64,000 nt of DNA from Geotrypetes seraphini (GCF_902459505.1 NC_047096.1:2170001-2234000), one strand, 5' to 3'. Counted from the stretch's first letter, positions 25,638-36,687 are shown. Translations and numbers: made by a program. The notes: generated by a model not told the origin, from the sequence alone.

Positions 25638-26224
25638 CAGGGATCTCAAAGTCCCTCCTTGAGGGCCGCAATCCAGTCAGGTTTTCAGGATTTCCCCAAT
25701 GAATATGCATTGAAAGCAGTGCATGCAAATAGACAATATATCTTCTCCTGTACGGCACCGCAGACATGGAACGCCCTCCCTATGTTTTTACGGGAGGAGA
25801 AAGAGTTTCTAAAATTTAAAAACGAATTAAAAACTTTCCTTTTTAGAGATGCATTTGCAAGCTAATTTTTAATTTTATTACTTTGCTTATTTTAATTCCC
25901 CTTTAATGTCTTATTACCCTTTTGTACTCCCCTTTGATGTTTCTTCTTTACTTTACAAATTGTATTTCATCCCTCCTTACCTTGTGTTAACATTGTTAAT
26001 TTTTAGTTTTTTAAGTTTATTTATTAATTGTATGGACTGTTTTGTTACCTAATCTATGTAATTTTTTTAAATGTTCACCGCTTAGAAACCTTGTCTAAGG
26101 CGGTTAATCAAGCTACCCAATAAACTTGAAACTTGAAACTTGAAACATCTCATGCATATTCATTGGGGAAATCCTGAAGACCCGACTGGATTGCGGCCCT
26201 CAAGGAGGGACTTTGAGACCCCTG
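25638..26224. mobile_element. hAT MITE with perfect 8-bp target duplication, itself split by a LINE tail
   Basis: Ends CAGGGATCTCAAAGTCCCTC and (reverse complement) CAGGGGTCTCAAAGTCCCTC. The duplication CTCTAAGA is at 25630-25637 and 26225-26232. Inner arms carry CCCAATGAATATGCAT and its inverse. Eight-bp duplication and CAG ends identify hAT. It sits inside CR1 'A'. Confidence 0.88.
25733..26146 (+). mobile_element. L2/Rex-type LINE 3' part inserted in the hAT MITE
   Basis: Encodes the LINE C-terminus (CTAPQTWNALPMFLREEKEF, LKFKNELKTFLFRD). It ends with the tail AACCTTGTCTAAGGCGGTTA and a short tandem repeat of CTTGAAA (26120-26146). Confidence 0.8.
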
Positions 26225-26497
26225 CTCTAAGAGATCTCGCATGCCTATCCCATGCCTTCTTGAATTCAAACAGTCTCTGTCACCACTTCTTCCAGGAGAC
26301 TTCCATGCATCTACCACCTTTTCTGTAAAAAAGTATTTCCTCAGATTATGCCGGAGCCTCTTAACTTCATCCTATGCCCTCTCATTGCAGAGTTTCCTTT
26401 CAAATGAGACTCAACTCATGCACATTTATATCACGTAGATATTTAAATGTCTCTATCATATCTCCCCTCTCCCGCCTTTCCTCCAAAGTATACAGAT

Positions 26498-27205
26498 TGA
26501 GATAACATAAGCAGTGCCTCTGCTGGGTCAGACCAGAGGTCCATCATGCCCAATAGTCCGCTCACGCGGCAGCCCATCAGGTCCAGGACCTGTATAGTAA
26601 TCCTCTATCTATACCCTTCTATCCCCTTTTTCTTCAGGAAATCATCTAATCCCTTCTTAAACCCCAATACCGTATTCTGTCTTATCACACCCTCTGGAAG
26701 CGCATTCCAGGTGTCCACCACCCTTTGGGTGAAGAAGAACTTCTTATCATTGGTTCTGAATCTGTCCCTTCTTAATTTTTCTGAATGCCCTCTCGTTCTT
26801 GTAGTTTTCGAAAGTTTGAAGAATCTGTCCCTCTCCACTTTCTCTATGCCCTTCATGATCTTGTAGTCTCTATCATATCCATTCTAAGCCTCCTCTTTTC
26901 CAGGGAAAAGAGCCCTAGTTTCTCTAATCTTTCAGCATATGAGAGGTTTTCCATACCTTTTATTAATCGCGTCACTCTTTTCTGAACCCTCTCAAGTATC
27001 GCCATATCCTTCTTAAGGTACGGCGACCAATACTGGACGCAGTACTCCAGATGCGGGCGCACCATCGCCCGATACAACGGCAGGATAACTTCTTTCGTTC
27101 TGGTTGTAATACCTTTCTTGATAATTCCTAGCATTCTATTTGCCTTCTTAGAGGCCGCTGCGCACTGTGCCGACAGCTTCATTGTCCTGTCCACCATCAC
27201 CCCCT
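26498..27205 (-). mobile_element. CR1 LINE 'B', antisense, inserted in CR1 'A'
   Basis: Begins AACATAAGCAGTGCCTCTGC (3' tip). The minus strand encodes [35 protein letters not shown] and [19 protein letters not shown] with only a few breaks. It is a different, apparently younger subfamily than CR1 'A'. Confidence 0.88.
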
Positions 27206-27583
27206 ATATGCCGCCTTCTGGACCGACTCCATCCTTTTGAAGGTACGGCCTCCAGAATTGTACACAATATTCTAAATGAGGTCTCACTAGAGTCTTATAC
27301 AGGGGCATCAATACCTCCTTTTTCCTACTGGCCATACCTCTCCCTGTACGCTCTAGCATCCTTCTAGCTTTCACTGTCTGTCACCTTTTCAACCTGTATG
27401 GCCACCTTAAGATCATCATATAGAGTCACACCCAAGTCCCTCTTCTCTGTCGTGCACACAAGTTCTTCACCCCCTAATCTGTACCGTTCCCTTGGGTTTT
27501 TGCAGCCCAAATGCATGACCTTGCATTTCTTAGCATTAAATTTTAACTTCCAAATTTCAAACCATTCTTCAAGCTTCAAGAAT

Positions 27584-27890
27584 CATTTTGCTTACTCTTT
27601 CACATTCTCTTGGATTTTTGATGTTGATGGAAATCCCGATCTCTCCTCGTCTTCAACCAATTCACAACCAAATTTTGTTTCAAACTGCAAAAAAAGTGCT
27701 AATGAAATGTTAGTTATTTATTATGGTGATGGTGCAGGGTCCATGAAGATGGTTTACAAGTGGTTCAAATGATGTCCCTGCACCATCACCATAAATAACT
27801 TCAACATTTCATTTGTTTCTTTAGCATTTTTTTTGCAGTTTGAAACAAAATTTCATGTTAATGCGTTGTGATCCATGATTTACAACACAC
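27584..27890. mobile_element. mariner transposase N-terminus with inverted duplication
   Basis: Plus strand 27667-27770 encodes FVSNCKKSANEMLVIYYGDG and AGSMKMVYKWFK. Minus strand 27890-27775 encodes the same start (MDHNALT, FVSNCKKNAKETNEML). Minus strand 27664-27584 encodes ELVEDEERSGFPSTSKIQEN. These are the mariner HTH region. The arms 27667-27740 and 27775-27850 are reverse complements about 35 bp apart, so part of the 5' end was duplicated head to head. Confidence 0.75.
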
Positions 27891-28134
27891 CTTCTCTCAG
27901 CTGTAGCTCACAACTGCCTGACTGCACCGAACAAGGTGAAATTTGTCACACACTGTTACTAAGGTTCGACAAACCGCTTCCTATATTGAAGATCCATGCC
28001 TTTCTGTTGGATGACGCTCAGCAGCAGCATTCACTATATTTTTTGATTTTAGCAAAGAGTTTCACAGTGAAATGGAAGATTTGAACAAGCGATCAAAGTG
28101 ATTTCTTAGCTGAAAGTTACTCATCTAGCCTTAC
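27891..28134. other. probable mariner-flanking or 5' region, unassigned
   Basis: The first part reads on the minus strand directly into the mariner start codon and may be its 5' UTR. The rest is not recognised. Confidence 0.3.
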
Positions 28135-28936
28135 CATATATCCCTTCTGTTGCATCGCTTGAATGGGAGGAGAGGGTATAGAATTTCTCCATGGTCGCTC
28201 AGAAAGACTTTACTCATTTCCTCACCTGTCAAGCAAGTTAGTCATTCTGGAGCAGCACTTCCAGTTCTTGACCCTTCTGTTTGGGCTGGCCGTGGTGCCA
28301 TGCATCTTCACCAAGGTGATGATCTTTGTAGCAGCGCACCTCTGCAAGGAGGGGATACAAGTGCATCCATACCTGGACAATTGGCTGATACGTGCTCTGT
28401 CTAGTGAAGCTCATGCGTCGGATCATAGAGTTTCAGAACAGGCTAGCACCAACAGCTTGGCATTACTTATTATTATTATTTTATTAATTTGATGAATCGC
28501 CTATCCATAATTTACTAAGCGATTTACAATAAGATATATAAGCATTTTAAAAAACATACAAATAATATTAAGTAAAAGGTAAAAAACAGACTCATAAACA
28601 GACGAAAACAAGAACACATGTGCTGGGGTCTATGATCCCCTGGATGAGGGCACGTTTATGCCCTCTCTTGGATGTGCCTTTATCCCGTTGGTCCCTGCAA
28701 GATTCCTCTACCTTGGGCAATAGTAGCTAGAGCCGCAGACTCTATCGTGGGAAGTGCTGCTTTGCATCTCCACATGGGTGATTCTGATGAAGGATGCCAG
28801 CCTACACGCTTGGGGTGCACATTGTGAGGGGTGTCCAGTGCAGCGACTTTGGTCCTCCTTGTAGAAGTAGATGATCAACTAGTTGGAGCGGAGAGCTATC
28901 TACCTGGGCTTCAGGCACTCGGAAACTCATCCCAGG
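28135..28936 (+). mobile_element. DIRS retrotransposon fossil, reverse transcriptase / RNase H part
   Basis: Contains two recognisable parts: a reverse-transcriptase piece with the words HFQFLTLLFGLA and HPYLDNWLI (28250-28400), and further right an RNase H-like piece around 28780-28930. A short LINE tail (28462-28615) is inserted between them. It is fragmentary, without ends, and clearly broken in several places. Old. Confidence 0.65.
28462..28615 (-). mobile_element. LINE 3' tail inserted in the DIRS fossil, antisense
   Basis: TTATTATTATTATTTTATTA at the left edge is a microsatellite tail, followed by GATGAATCGCCTATCCATAA and AGCGATTTACAATAAGATAT, the reverse of the L2-type tail. Confidence 0.6.
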
Positions 28937-29890
28937 ACAAAACATTAGCACAGCTCCTGCCTGCCTGCAGAAAATAAAAAAGCAGCCTGTGATCTCCCTG
29001 CTTGAGTCAGCAAGCAGAGAGAGCAGGGGCTGCTTTTTTCATGGGCACAGCTCTTGGGCATGCACAACACACCCACAAGAGCTGAGCCTATTTGGGGAAA
29101 AAAATGCCCCCTTCCCCAGTGCTGGAAGTTCCCACATCCCTGATATCAGGATTTTTTTTTTTTTTTTTTGGGGGGGGGGGGGTTGGAAGATTAGTAAGAC
29201 GGATGCCAACTCCCTCTTGCTGCAGGGTCAGGGACCCCCCCCCCATTCTATGCCTGGAGATCTCCCTGACAGCAAGCTTCCCCCCGACAACCCCCCTCCC
29301 CAATCACACCAAGCCTAGTGAACCATCCCCCCCAGTACCTTTTTTAGAAGACGGGCAGGAGGGATGCTCATTCACTCCCGCTGGCAAACTCACCTCTTCA
29401 AAATGGCAGGCCTTCCCCTTCCTGGTGCATCCTGGGATGCACTGGGAGGGGCCTAAAACTCCGACTGGCCCAGGAGCCTAAGACTCATACCCCTAGTGGT
29501 TGTATGCCCCTTCCACTGCATCCTAGGATACACTGGGAACAGGAAGGCCTGCCAGCAGGAGGGAGTGAGCATCCCTTCTACTGGTCTTCTAAAAAAGGTA
29601 CCGGGGGGGAGGATGGCCCACTAGACCACCAGGCTTGGTGTGGTGGTGGGTTGTCGAGGGGGGGAGAGCTTGCTGTTAGGGGAGGCTCCCCAACCCTGTG
29701 GAAGGAGAAAGGACATCCCGCCTGCTGATCTGCTTGGGGTTGAGGGGGGGGCATCAGCAGAGGGGCAGTGGCAAGGGGGCACTAGACCCAGACTTTTTGG
29801 GGGGCTCCATTTATGAGGAATCTGGGCCATTCATGGTGGTGGGTCTGATGAGCTGCTTTGTTTTCCTATCAGTGCCCTAGTGAAACAGGG
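28937..29890. mobile_element. unclassified fold-back DNA transposon
   Basis: Left blocks TTAGCACAGCTCCTGCCTGC and GCAAGCAGAGAGAGCAGGGG match 10780-11142. The centre is palindromic: AGTACCTTTTTTAGAAGACG (29334 on) against TCTTCTAAAAAAGGTACCGG (29582 on), and GGATGCTCATTCACTCCC against GGGAGTGAGCATCC. A T18-G13 homopolymer junction lies at 29152-29182. No transposase. Related to 20469-21434 (TGGTGCATCCTGGGATGCAC). Confidence 0.6.
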
Positions 29891-29939
29891 CTCGGGCACT
29901 TACAGTAAAGCAAATCTACGACAGCTCAGACCCTGCTGA

Positions 29940-30215
29940 TAAATATTGGCCCCGATTCCACGTAAATAGAGGGGCATTACTTTTGGAGAATCGCTCAGAG
30001 AGTTCATTTATATTAATGACTTCATTATACTACATTTTAATATTAATTATCTAATATTACCTTTGCATCGTACAATCAAAGGCTGCTGGAAAAAAAGGAA
30101 AAGACCACGGTGAGCCGTTCTGATAAATCGAGCAGTAAAATACATGCATTTAACGATGGTTTAGTCACGCTATCATTAAATGCATCGTGACTTTAGAGAA
30201 TTCTGCCCTGAGTGA
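29940..30215. mobile_element. possible short MITE
   Basis: An internal hairpin (TGCATTTAACGATGG with CTATCATTAAATGCA, 30146-30185) lies between GGCCCCGATTCCACGTAAAT and TTTAGAGAATTCTGCCCTGA, which resemble MITE ends. Not classified. Confidence 0.3.
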
Positions 30216-31019
30216 GCCTCTGACTCCTGATATGCATGTTGTCAGTCCAGTTCAAAGAGCTTTACTTGGAATCAGTAAATGAGAAGACAGTGGTGGGTAA
30301 GTCTCTTGGCCTGGGTCAGGCGGAAATACCAGTTCAGTAGAGGTGGTAAATTGTCATAGTGACTCTTCATGACAAGTTTCCTGATAGCATCTGTGTTCTC
30401 TCTCTCTCTGCTCCCCCACCCCTGTATCAGAGATCTGTAGCTTGGCATTAATAGCCCCACTTAGGAAGTGAGATAATTTCACTTCAACCTTGTGTGGAAC
30501 GCAGGGGCATCATGACAGGAACTGCTCATACCACAGATGCTTTGACAAGCAGAAAGGCTGGAACTTCACCCTCTTTCCCCATCAGCTCCCTTGCAGAAAC
30601 CGAAAAGACACAACCATAATATTTATACAAATGTTTAGCTATAGCAGGTATGGGCTTCAATAAACTTTATTTATGAATTAAGAGGGAACATAATTTTCTT
30701 CAGAGCCTCATACATTAGAACATTAATTAAAAAGTTATATCAGGCACAACACAACAGATAACAGGTATAGTCAAAAATGATTCACACATATAAAAAAAGA
30801 TATGCCTGCCAGGTATGTCTCAATACACACATTTATGTCTTCATGACTTTCAGAAGCATAATGTTTCAAATGAAACTTAATTGTGTACCCAAAAGGCTCA
30901 ACTCCATACTCTTCATTAAGTCACAATTCTAATAAAAATAGTATTTTTAGTAACTTATTTAATATCTTAGCACTTACCTTAAGAAGTTAGCTCAAATGAT
31001 ACAGAAATATGGGCCCTCA
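30216..31019. other. unassigned A/T-rich intergenic DNA
   Basis: About 800 bp. No gene, RNA or transposon recognised. Confidence 0.4.
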
Positions 31020-31908
31020 CTGTTCAAATGAAACTGAAGGAGTCCAAAACGAAACTACTTTGGCTCGGCACTAAATTAGACCAACTACCCACCTCCATCC
31101 CACTGTCCTCAGGCTCTTCACTACAGTTGGAGTTCTGTAGCAAAGTTCTGGGCATCACCATTGATTCTTCACTATCCTTCAACGACCACCTCAACTCCTT
31201 GATTAAAAAAAATGCTTTTTCAGCCTTCACATGCTGAGGAAAGTAAGGTCCTGCTTCCATCAAAACCACTTCGCCGTCCTCGTCCAATCTACCATCCTTT
31301 CCAGATTGGACTATTGCAAGTCTTTCTACTTAAGCTTAACAAAGAAAAGCCTCCATAGACTCCAACTAATCCAGAATACCGCTGCTAAGCTTATCTTCTC
31401 AAAAAGTAAATTTGACCATGTCTCACCACTCCTGTCCAAGCTCCACTGGCTTCCTGTAATCTCCAGGGTCCACTTTAAATGTGCCTGCTTAACCTTCAAG
31501 ATCCTACACGGCATCCTCCCTCCTTTTATTCCATTATCCTGGAATTCCTCAAATCCAAATTCCACTAGATCCGCCCATAAACTAAAATTCCCCTCTTTAA
31601 AAGGCATATCCCATGTTGGTAAACTAGGGTCTTCCCTCCCCTTCAGAATCACGGAGCTCTGGAATAATCTTACCTCCCCACTTCGTAACTTGAGCTCCCT
31701 TCAACTATTCCGTAAGCATCTGAAAACTTGGCTATTCTCTAAAATGTAACTTTTCTTTCCCTCTCTGGTACACTAAGCCCTCTAAACCTCGCTTCATACT
31801 TATTTCTATAATTTCATTGGAGTTCCGTTCTTTCCCAATTCCTGTAAACCGTGCCGAGCTCCACGTTGTGGAGAAGATGCGGTATATAAACCCAAGGTTT
31901 AGTTTAGT
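31020..31908 (+). mobile_element. L2/Rex-type LINE, best-preserved copy: reverse transcriptase C-terminal part and 3' tail
   Basis: Two long frames (31028-31237 and 31231-31749) encode TKLLWLGTKLDQLPTSIPLS, KVLGITIDSSLSFNDHL, then ILSRLDYCKSFYLSLTKKSL, HRLQLIQNTAAKLIF and LLSKLHWLPVISRVHFKCAC. The SRLDYCNS..RLQ..QN.AA...LHWLPV order is the hallmark of L2/Rex-type LINEs. One frame change separates the two pieces. The tail CCTGTAAACCGTGCCGAGCT...GATGCGGTATATAAACCC ends in a TTTAG tandem repeat. Confidence 0.9.
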
Positions 31909-32905
31909 TTAGATAAAAGCCAAATGAGCCATCCTGTCTGTCCATCCGCAGTAACCATTATCTCTTTCTCTCTCCGAGAGATCCCATGTGCCTATCCCAG
32001 GCCCTTTTGAACTCAGACACAGTCTCTGTCTCCACCACCTCTTCTGAGAGACTGTTCCATGCATCTACCACCCTTTCTGTAAAAAGTATTTCCTTAGATT
32101 ACTCCTGAGCCTATCACCTCTTAACTTTATCCTATGCCCTCTCATTCTTGAGCTTCCATTCAAATGAAAGAGACTCGACTCATGCGCATTTATATTACGT
32201 AGATATTTAAACGTCTCTATCATATCTCCCCTCTCCCGCCTTTCCTCCAAAGTATACAGATTGAGATCTTTAAGTCTGTCTCCATACGCCTTATGACGAA
32301 GACCACAAACCATTTTAGCAGCCTTCTTCTGGACTGACTCCGTCCTTTTTATATCTTTTTGAAGGTGCGACCTCCAGAATTGTACACAATATTCTAAATG
32401 AGGTCTCACCAGAGTCTTATACAGGGTCATCAATACCTCCTTTTTCTTACTGGCCATACCTCTCCCTTTGCAACCTAGCATCCTTCTAGCTTTCGCCGTC
32501 ACCTTTTCAACCTGTATGACCACCTTAAGATCATCACATACAATCACACCCAAGTCCTGCTCCTCTGTTATACACATAAGTTTTTCATCCCCTAAACTGT
32601 ACTGTTCCCTTGGATTTTTGCAGCCCAAATGCATGACCTTGCATTTCTTAGCATTAAATTTTAGCTGCCAAATTTCAGACCATTCTTCAAGCTTTGCCAG
32701 GTCTTTCTTCATGTTATTCACACCATTCTAGGTGTCTACTCTAGTGCAGATTTTGGTATCATCTGCAAAGGGGCAAATCTTACTGACGACTTATTATCGT
32801 TTATAAAAATGTTAAAAAGAACAGGCCCAAGAACAGAACTTTGAGGCACCCACTGGTAACATCCCTTTCCTCAGAATGATCTTCATTGATCAGTACTCTC
32901 TGTCA
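31909..32905 (-). mobile_element. CR1 LINE, antisense, longest nearly open ORF2 fragment in window
   Basis: Minus strand 32721-32065 is open for 218 codons: [82 protein letters not shown]. It then runs on to AACAGGCCCAAGAACAGAAC near 32820. The 3' tip is cut off by the LINE tail ending at 31908. Few lesions, so fairly young. Confidence 0.92.
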
Positions 32906-32989
32906 CAAAAATGTAGCTCAGGAGCACAGGACAGATTTTTGAACCTTTTTCTAGTGGAATCGGGAATATTTAGCTGGGATTATGTGAAG

Positions 32990-35170
32990 AACATAAGATT
33001 TGGTTTGATATAAAATAGTAACAATTCAGCCAGTTGAGAAGGTTTAGCTTTTCTCAGGAGTTTAAAGCCAGTCAAATCTTAAATTCTTTGCCAAATGGTA
33101 CCAATAATTGTAGCTCATGTAAAAAATCAATTAAACGGTATCAGTGTTTTTGCTGTGATCAGTCTTGGTTTTTGTATTGGCTCCAATCTATGAAGTATTT
33201 ATTTGGGCAAACCTTGTAAAACAGCATTTTAGAAATTGTCATTCATGCAAGGACCAAACTAAATCAGAAGTATCCAAAATTGATCATAATTGTAGCTGTT
33301 GCAGTGCATAGAAGCAGGCTAGAATTAGATGCAAGATGAAACTCAGAAGATAATGCAGGGCCTAAAAATCTCTTAAGATCCTGATTCTTGGCTTCGTACT
33401 TTTAACAAAGGAGATGAGCTTCAGAGACCTATGTTCAGGCAGTTGACTGTTGATATTTGTTGCAGGTCAATATCTCAATCATCAAATCATTTAAATCTCT
33501 ATGAGCTTCGGAGCCGTTAGTGCGGCTTTGTAAAAGAGGCTGCAAGTGCTGCTATCACAAGAATTATTAGAAATCGATGGGATATAATGCAATCCCTTCC
33601 TTCTTTTCAACACACAAACTTAAGATTTGTCTTCTCCAGGGGAAAAGATCTTAAGGAATTCTTAAGCCAACAGGCAATTGGAAAAAAGCCAGAGAAGAAC
33701 GGCTAAAATGGTTAAGGGGCTGGAGGAGTTGCTGTACAGTGAGAGATTAGAGAAACTGGGCCTCTTCTCCCTTGAAAGGAGGAGACATGATCAAAATATT
33801 CAAGATAATGAAGGGAATAGACTTAGTAGATAAAGGCAGATTGTTCACCCTCTCCAAGGTAGGGAGAATGAGAGGGCACTCTCTAAAGTTGAAAGGGGAT
33901 AGATTCTGTACAAATGTAAGGAAGTTCTTCATCCAGAGAGTGGTAGACAACTGGAACACTTCCGGAGGCTGTTATAGGGGAAAACACACTCCAGGGATTC
34001 AAAACAAAGTTAGACATGTTCCTGGTGAACAAGAACGTATACTGATAGGGCTGGTTTCAGTTAGGGCACTGGTCTTTGACCTGGGGGCCGCTGTGTGAGC
34101 GGACTGCTGGGCACGATGGACCACTGGTCTGATCCAGCAGCAGCTATTCTTATGTTCTTCAAATGTGGCTACTGCTCTTTTTGTGATTTCTCCATGCAGA
34201 TTCAAGAATTTACTAATCCTACCACGAAAAAGATCTACAAGTTAAATAATTTTAGCACTTGCAAAACAGATCGTGTAGTTTATGTAATCATTTTCCCATG
34301 CCACAAATTTACGTAGGCATGACAACGAGACCGTTGAAGAATCGTCTGGCCAAACATAAATCTAATACAATATAAAAAGAGCAATTGTCAAAGCCTTTAG
34401 TTCAGCACTGGTTAGATGTTTCCCATACGTTTAACAACCTAAAAGGCTATGTTATAGATGTCACAAAGAATGAAAGAGGAGGTGATCGTTGCTTAGCTTT
34501 GAGACGCAGGGAATGTCATTGGATTTTTAATTGGCCCCGAATGGTCTGCTTTCTATTGAGGAAAAGTTCTGCCTTCCTTATTTTTCAAACTAAGAAGTAT
34601 GATGTAGTCCAATTTCATTGGTTATTTATATGCTTGGCGTCCTTAGTTAGTGGCGCCATTTTGAAGATTTTCAATCATGCATAAAGTTGTGTTCCGTAAG
34701 TTTCTGTAACTTTATTTAGCACTAAGCTTAAAATTCAAAATGAAAAAGATATTCAATTATACATTAAATTGCTGCTTTCTTTCTATTATTAAGGTACTGC
34801 TTGACGAAGCCTAGTAGGGTGAAATGGAGGCCCCATTGGGTTTCTCTACATATATCGGCGTTTACAAAGATAAGTGCTTTCTGAATCATGGGCGCTATCT
34901 TTTGACTACAATAATAAGCATTGTGCAAAGATATTATATGTTTATGCAGATTTAATAGGATATTTATGAAGATTTTTAAAAAATGTTAAAAATACAAAAA
35001 TATCAAAATTATTTATAATTTTTTTTTTTACAAATATTTAAATTGATTATTATCGGGAGTTTGGGCCGATGATTGAGATATTGTCCTGCAACAAATATCA
35101 GCAGTCAACTGCCTGAACATAGGTCTCCGAGGCCCATCTCCTTTGTTAAAAGTTAGTACTTTTGTGTGCT
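32990..35170 (+). mobile_element. Penelope-like element fossil, split by a CR1
   Basis: Right of the CR1 insertion the sequence has the GIY-YIG endonuclease region typical of Penelope-like elements (words CKTDRVVYVIIFPC and VGMTTRPLKNRLAKHKS, followed by CLALRRRECHWIFN). Left of it a short reverse-transcriptase end piece lies at about 33540-33680. Inverted repeats of about 88 bp, 33397-33484 and 35068-35160, bracket the element (AGACCTATGTTCAGGCAGTT and complement). Both halves are broken in several places. Old. Confidence 0.65.
33684..34157 (+). mobile_element. CR1 LINE 3' end inserted in the Penelope-like element
   Basis: Encodes [20 protein letters not shown] in part and RMRGHSLKLKGDRFCTNVRK. 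It ends GACCACTGGTCTGATCCAGC...CTATTCTTATGTTCTT. The surrounding element continues on both sides. Confidence 0.88.
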
Positions 35171-35235
35171 AATTCTTTGGGTGTTTTTTGATTTTGCTGA
35201 TACATTTTGAACACCTGATTTTGTACTTGTGTGAA

Positions 35236-36500
35236 CAGATTTAAAGATCTCAATATGTATACTGTGGAGGAAATGCAGGAGCGGGGAGATATGATAAAGA
35301 ATTTTAAATACAATATGTAATGTAATGTAATGTAATGTAATTTATTTCTTATATACCGCTACATCCGTTAGGTTCTAAGCGGTTTACAGAAAATATACAT
35401 TAAGATTAGAAATAAGAAAGGTACTTGAAAAATTCCCTTACTGTCCCGAAGGCTCACAATCTAACTAAAGTACCTGGAGGGTAATAGAGAAGTGAAAAGT
35501 AGAGTTAGAGGAAAAATAAAAATAAAATAAACATTTTAACAAGACAGCATTGATCTAAATACTTTGGAAGGTAGAAGAGAGGAGAGAAAGGAATAGAAGC
35601 ATGATGAAGTGGAGCAAGTAAGTTTAGGAGGAGCGATTGACGTTTCCAGAAAGGGCTTCTTCAGGGAAGAGACTTGGCCGACAGTCCCAGGATGCTTATG
35701 TCTCCTCCCCTGAGATGTTCTCCCATCCATGCATTCCCTCCCAGACACACTGCCCGTGCCCCAGCCGCTCCAAGGAGGCTGCCCCAGATGAGGTCCACGG
35801 TGAATGCAGGATTCTCTCCTCTGCGGGAAAGCCGCCCGGAGCCGACAGTCGATCTTCTTAGCGGATTGCAGGGGGAGAAGAGTATATACAATATACGAAA
35901 AATTGTTATTATCCTAGTGGTGGAGATACCCCATGAAAGTACAGTGGTGGCCGTGGTCCCGTTGTGAAAAATTACATTTTGAAACGTGTGGAGTTTTTTG
36001 CCTAAGATACAGAACAGGACTGGCTTAAGAACTCATTGGGTTGCCGTCCGTACATTGTTGATAAGTTGAGGTTTTTTCTCCACCTATTATAAATGTACTT
36101 TCATGGGGTATCTCCACCACTAGGCTAATAACAAATTTTTGTATATTGTATTTATATTTTTGCTATTGCGATTTGGATTCTTGAGATACTTTTAAATACC
36201 TACGTGGCGTAAATGCACAAGAGTCAAGTCTCTTTCATTTGAAAGGAAGCTCTGGAATGGGAGGGCATAGGATGAAGTTAAGAGGTGATAGTCTCTGGAG
36301 TAATCTAAGGAAATACTTTTTTACAGAAAGGGTGGTAGATGCATGGAACAGTCTCCCGGAAGAGGTGGTGGAGACAGAGACTGTGTCTGAATTCAAGAAG
36401 GCTTGGGATCTCTTAGAGAGAGGAAGGGATAATGGTTACTGCGAATGGGCAGACTGGATGGGCCATTTGGCTTTTATCTGCCATCATGTTTCTATGTTGG
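35236..36500 (+). mobile_element. CR1 LINE, sense, split by an 878-bp retroelement
   Basis: Left piece 35236-35311 encodes LKDLNMYTVEEMQERGDMIK. Right piece 36190-36500 encodes [40 protein letters not shown] and the tail TGGATGGGCCATTTGGCTTT. The two join at TTTTAAATAC, duplicated on both sides of the insert. Confidence 0.9.
35312..36189 (-). mobile_element. LINE-type retroelement, antisense, with 10-bp target duplication
   Basis: The target duplication TTTTAAATAC is at 35302-35311 and 36190-36199. The 3' end (left) has a TGTAA tandem tail (ATGTAATGTAATGTAATGTA) followed by ACCGCTACATCCGTTAGGTT and CTAAGCGGTTTACAG, the common L2-type tail. The 5' part holds an inverted repeat (35880-35944 with 36090-36156, core GTGGTGGAGATACCCCATGA). 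It is 878 bp with no reverse transcriptase, perhaps SINE-like or 5'-truncated. Confidence 0.75.
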
Positions 36501-36687
36501 TTCCATGTCCCGATTAAGCAGGATATAAGTAATCCCTAGTTTAAACTGTATAGACCTCACAATTTTTTCCTGAAAGTATTATATGCGAGATGGGTTGCTA
36601 CAAATTTTTTTTAAGGCTGGCCTAATCACATGGGGGGTTTTTTTCTTTCCAACACAGACAGTAAAACATCTTCCAATAGGCAAACCA

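Larger units (their letters stand above)
25553..27585 (-). mobile_element. CR1 LINE 'A', antisense, split by two insertions
   Basis: Three pieces of one copy: 25553-25637 (3' tip, ACATAGAAATATGATGGCAG), 26225-26497 (ORF2 end, to AAGTATACAGATTGAGAT) and 27206-27585 (GACCGACTCCATCCTTTTGA to TTTCAAACCATTCTTCAAGC). The order matches the unbroken CR1 at 31909-32905. A few tens of bases are missing at the second break. Confidence 0.85.
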
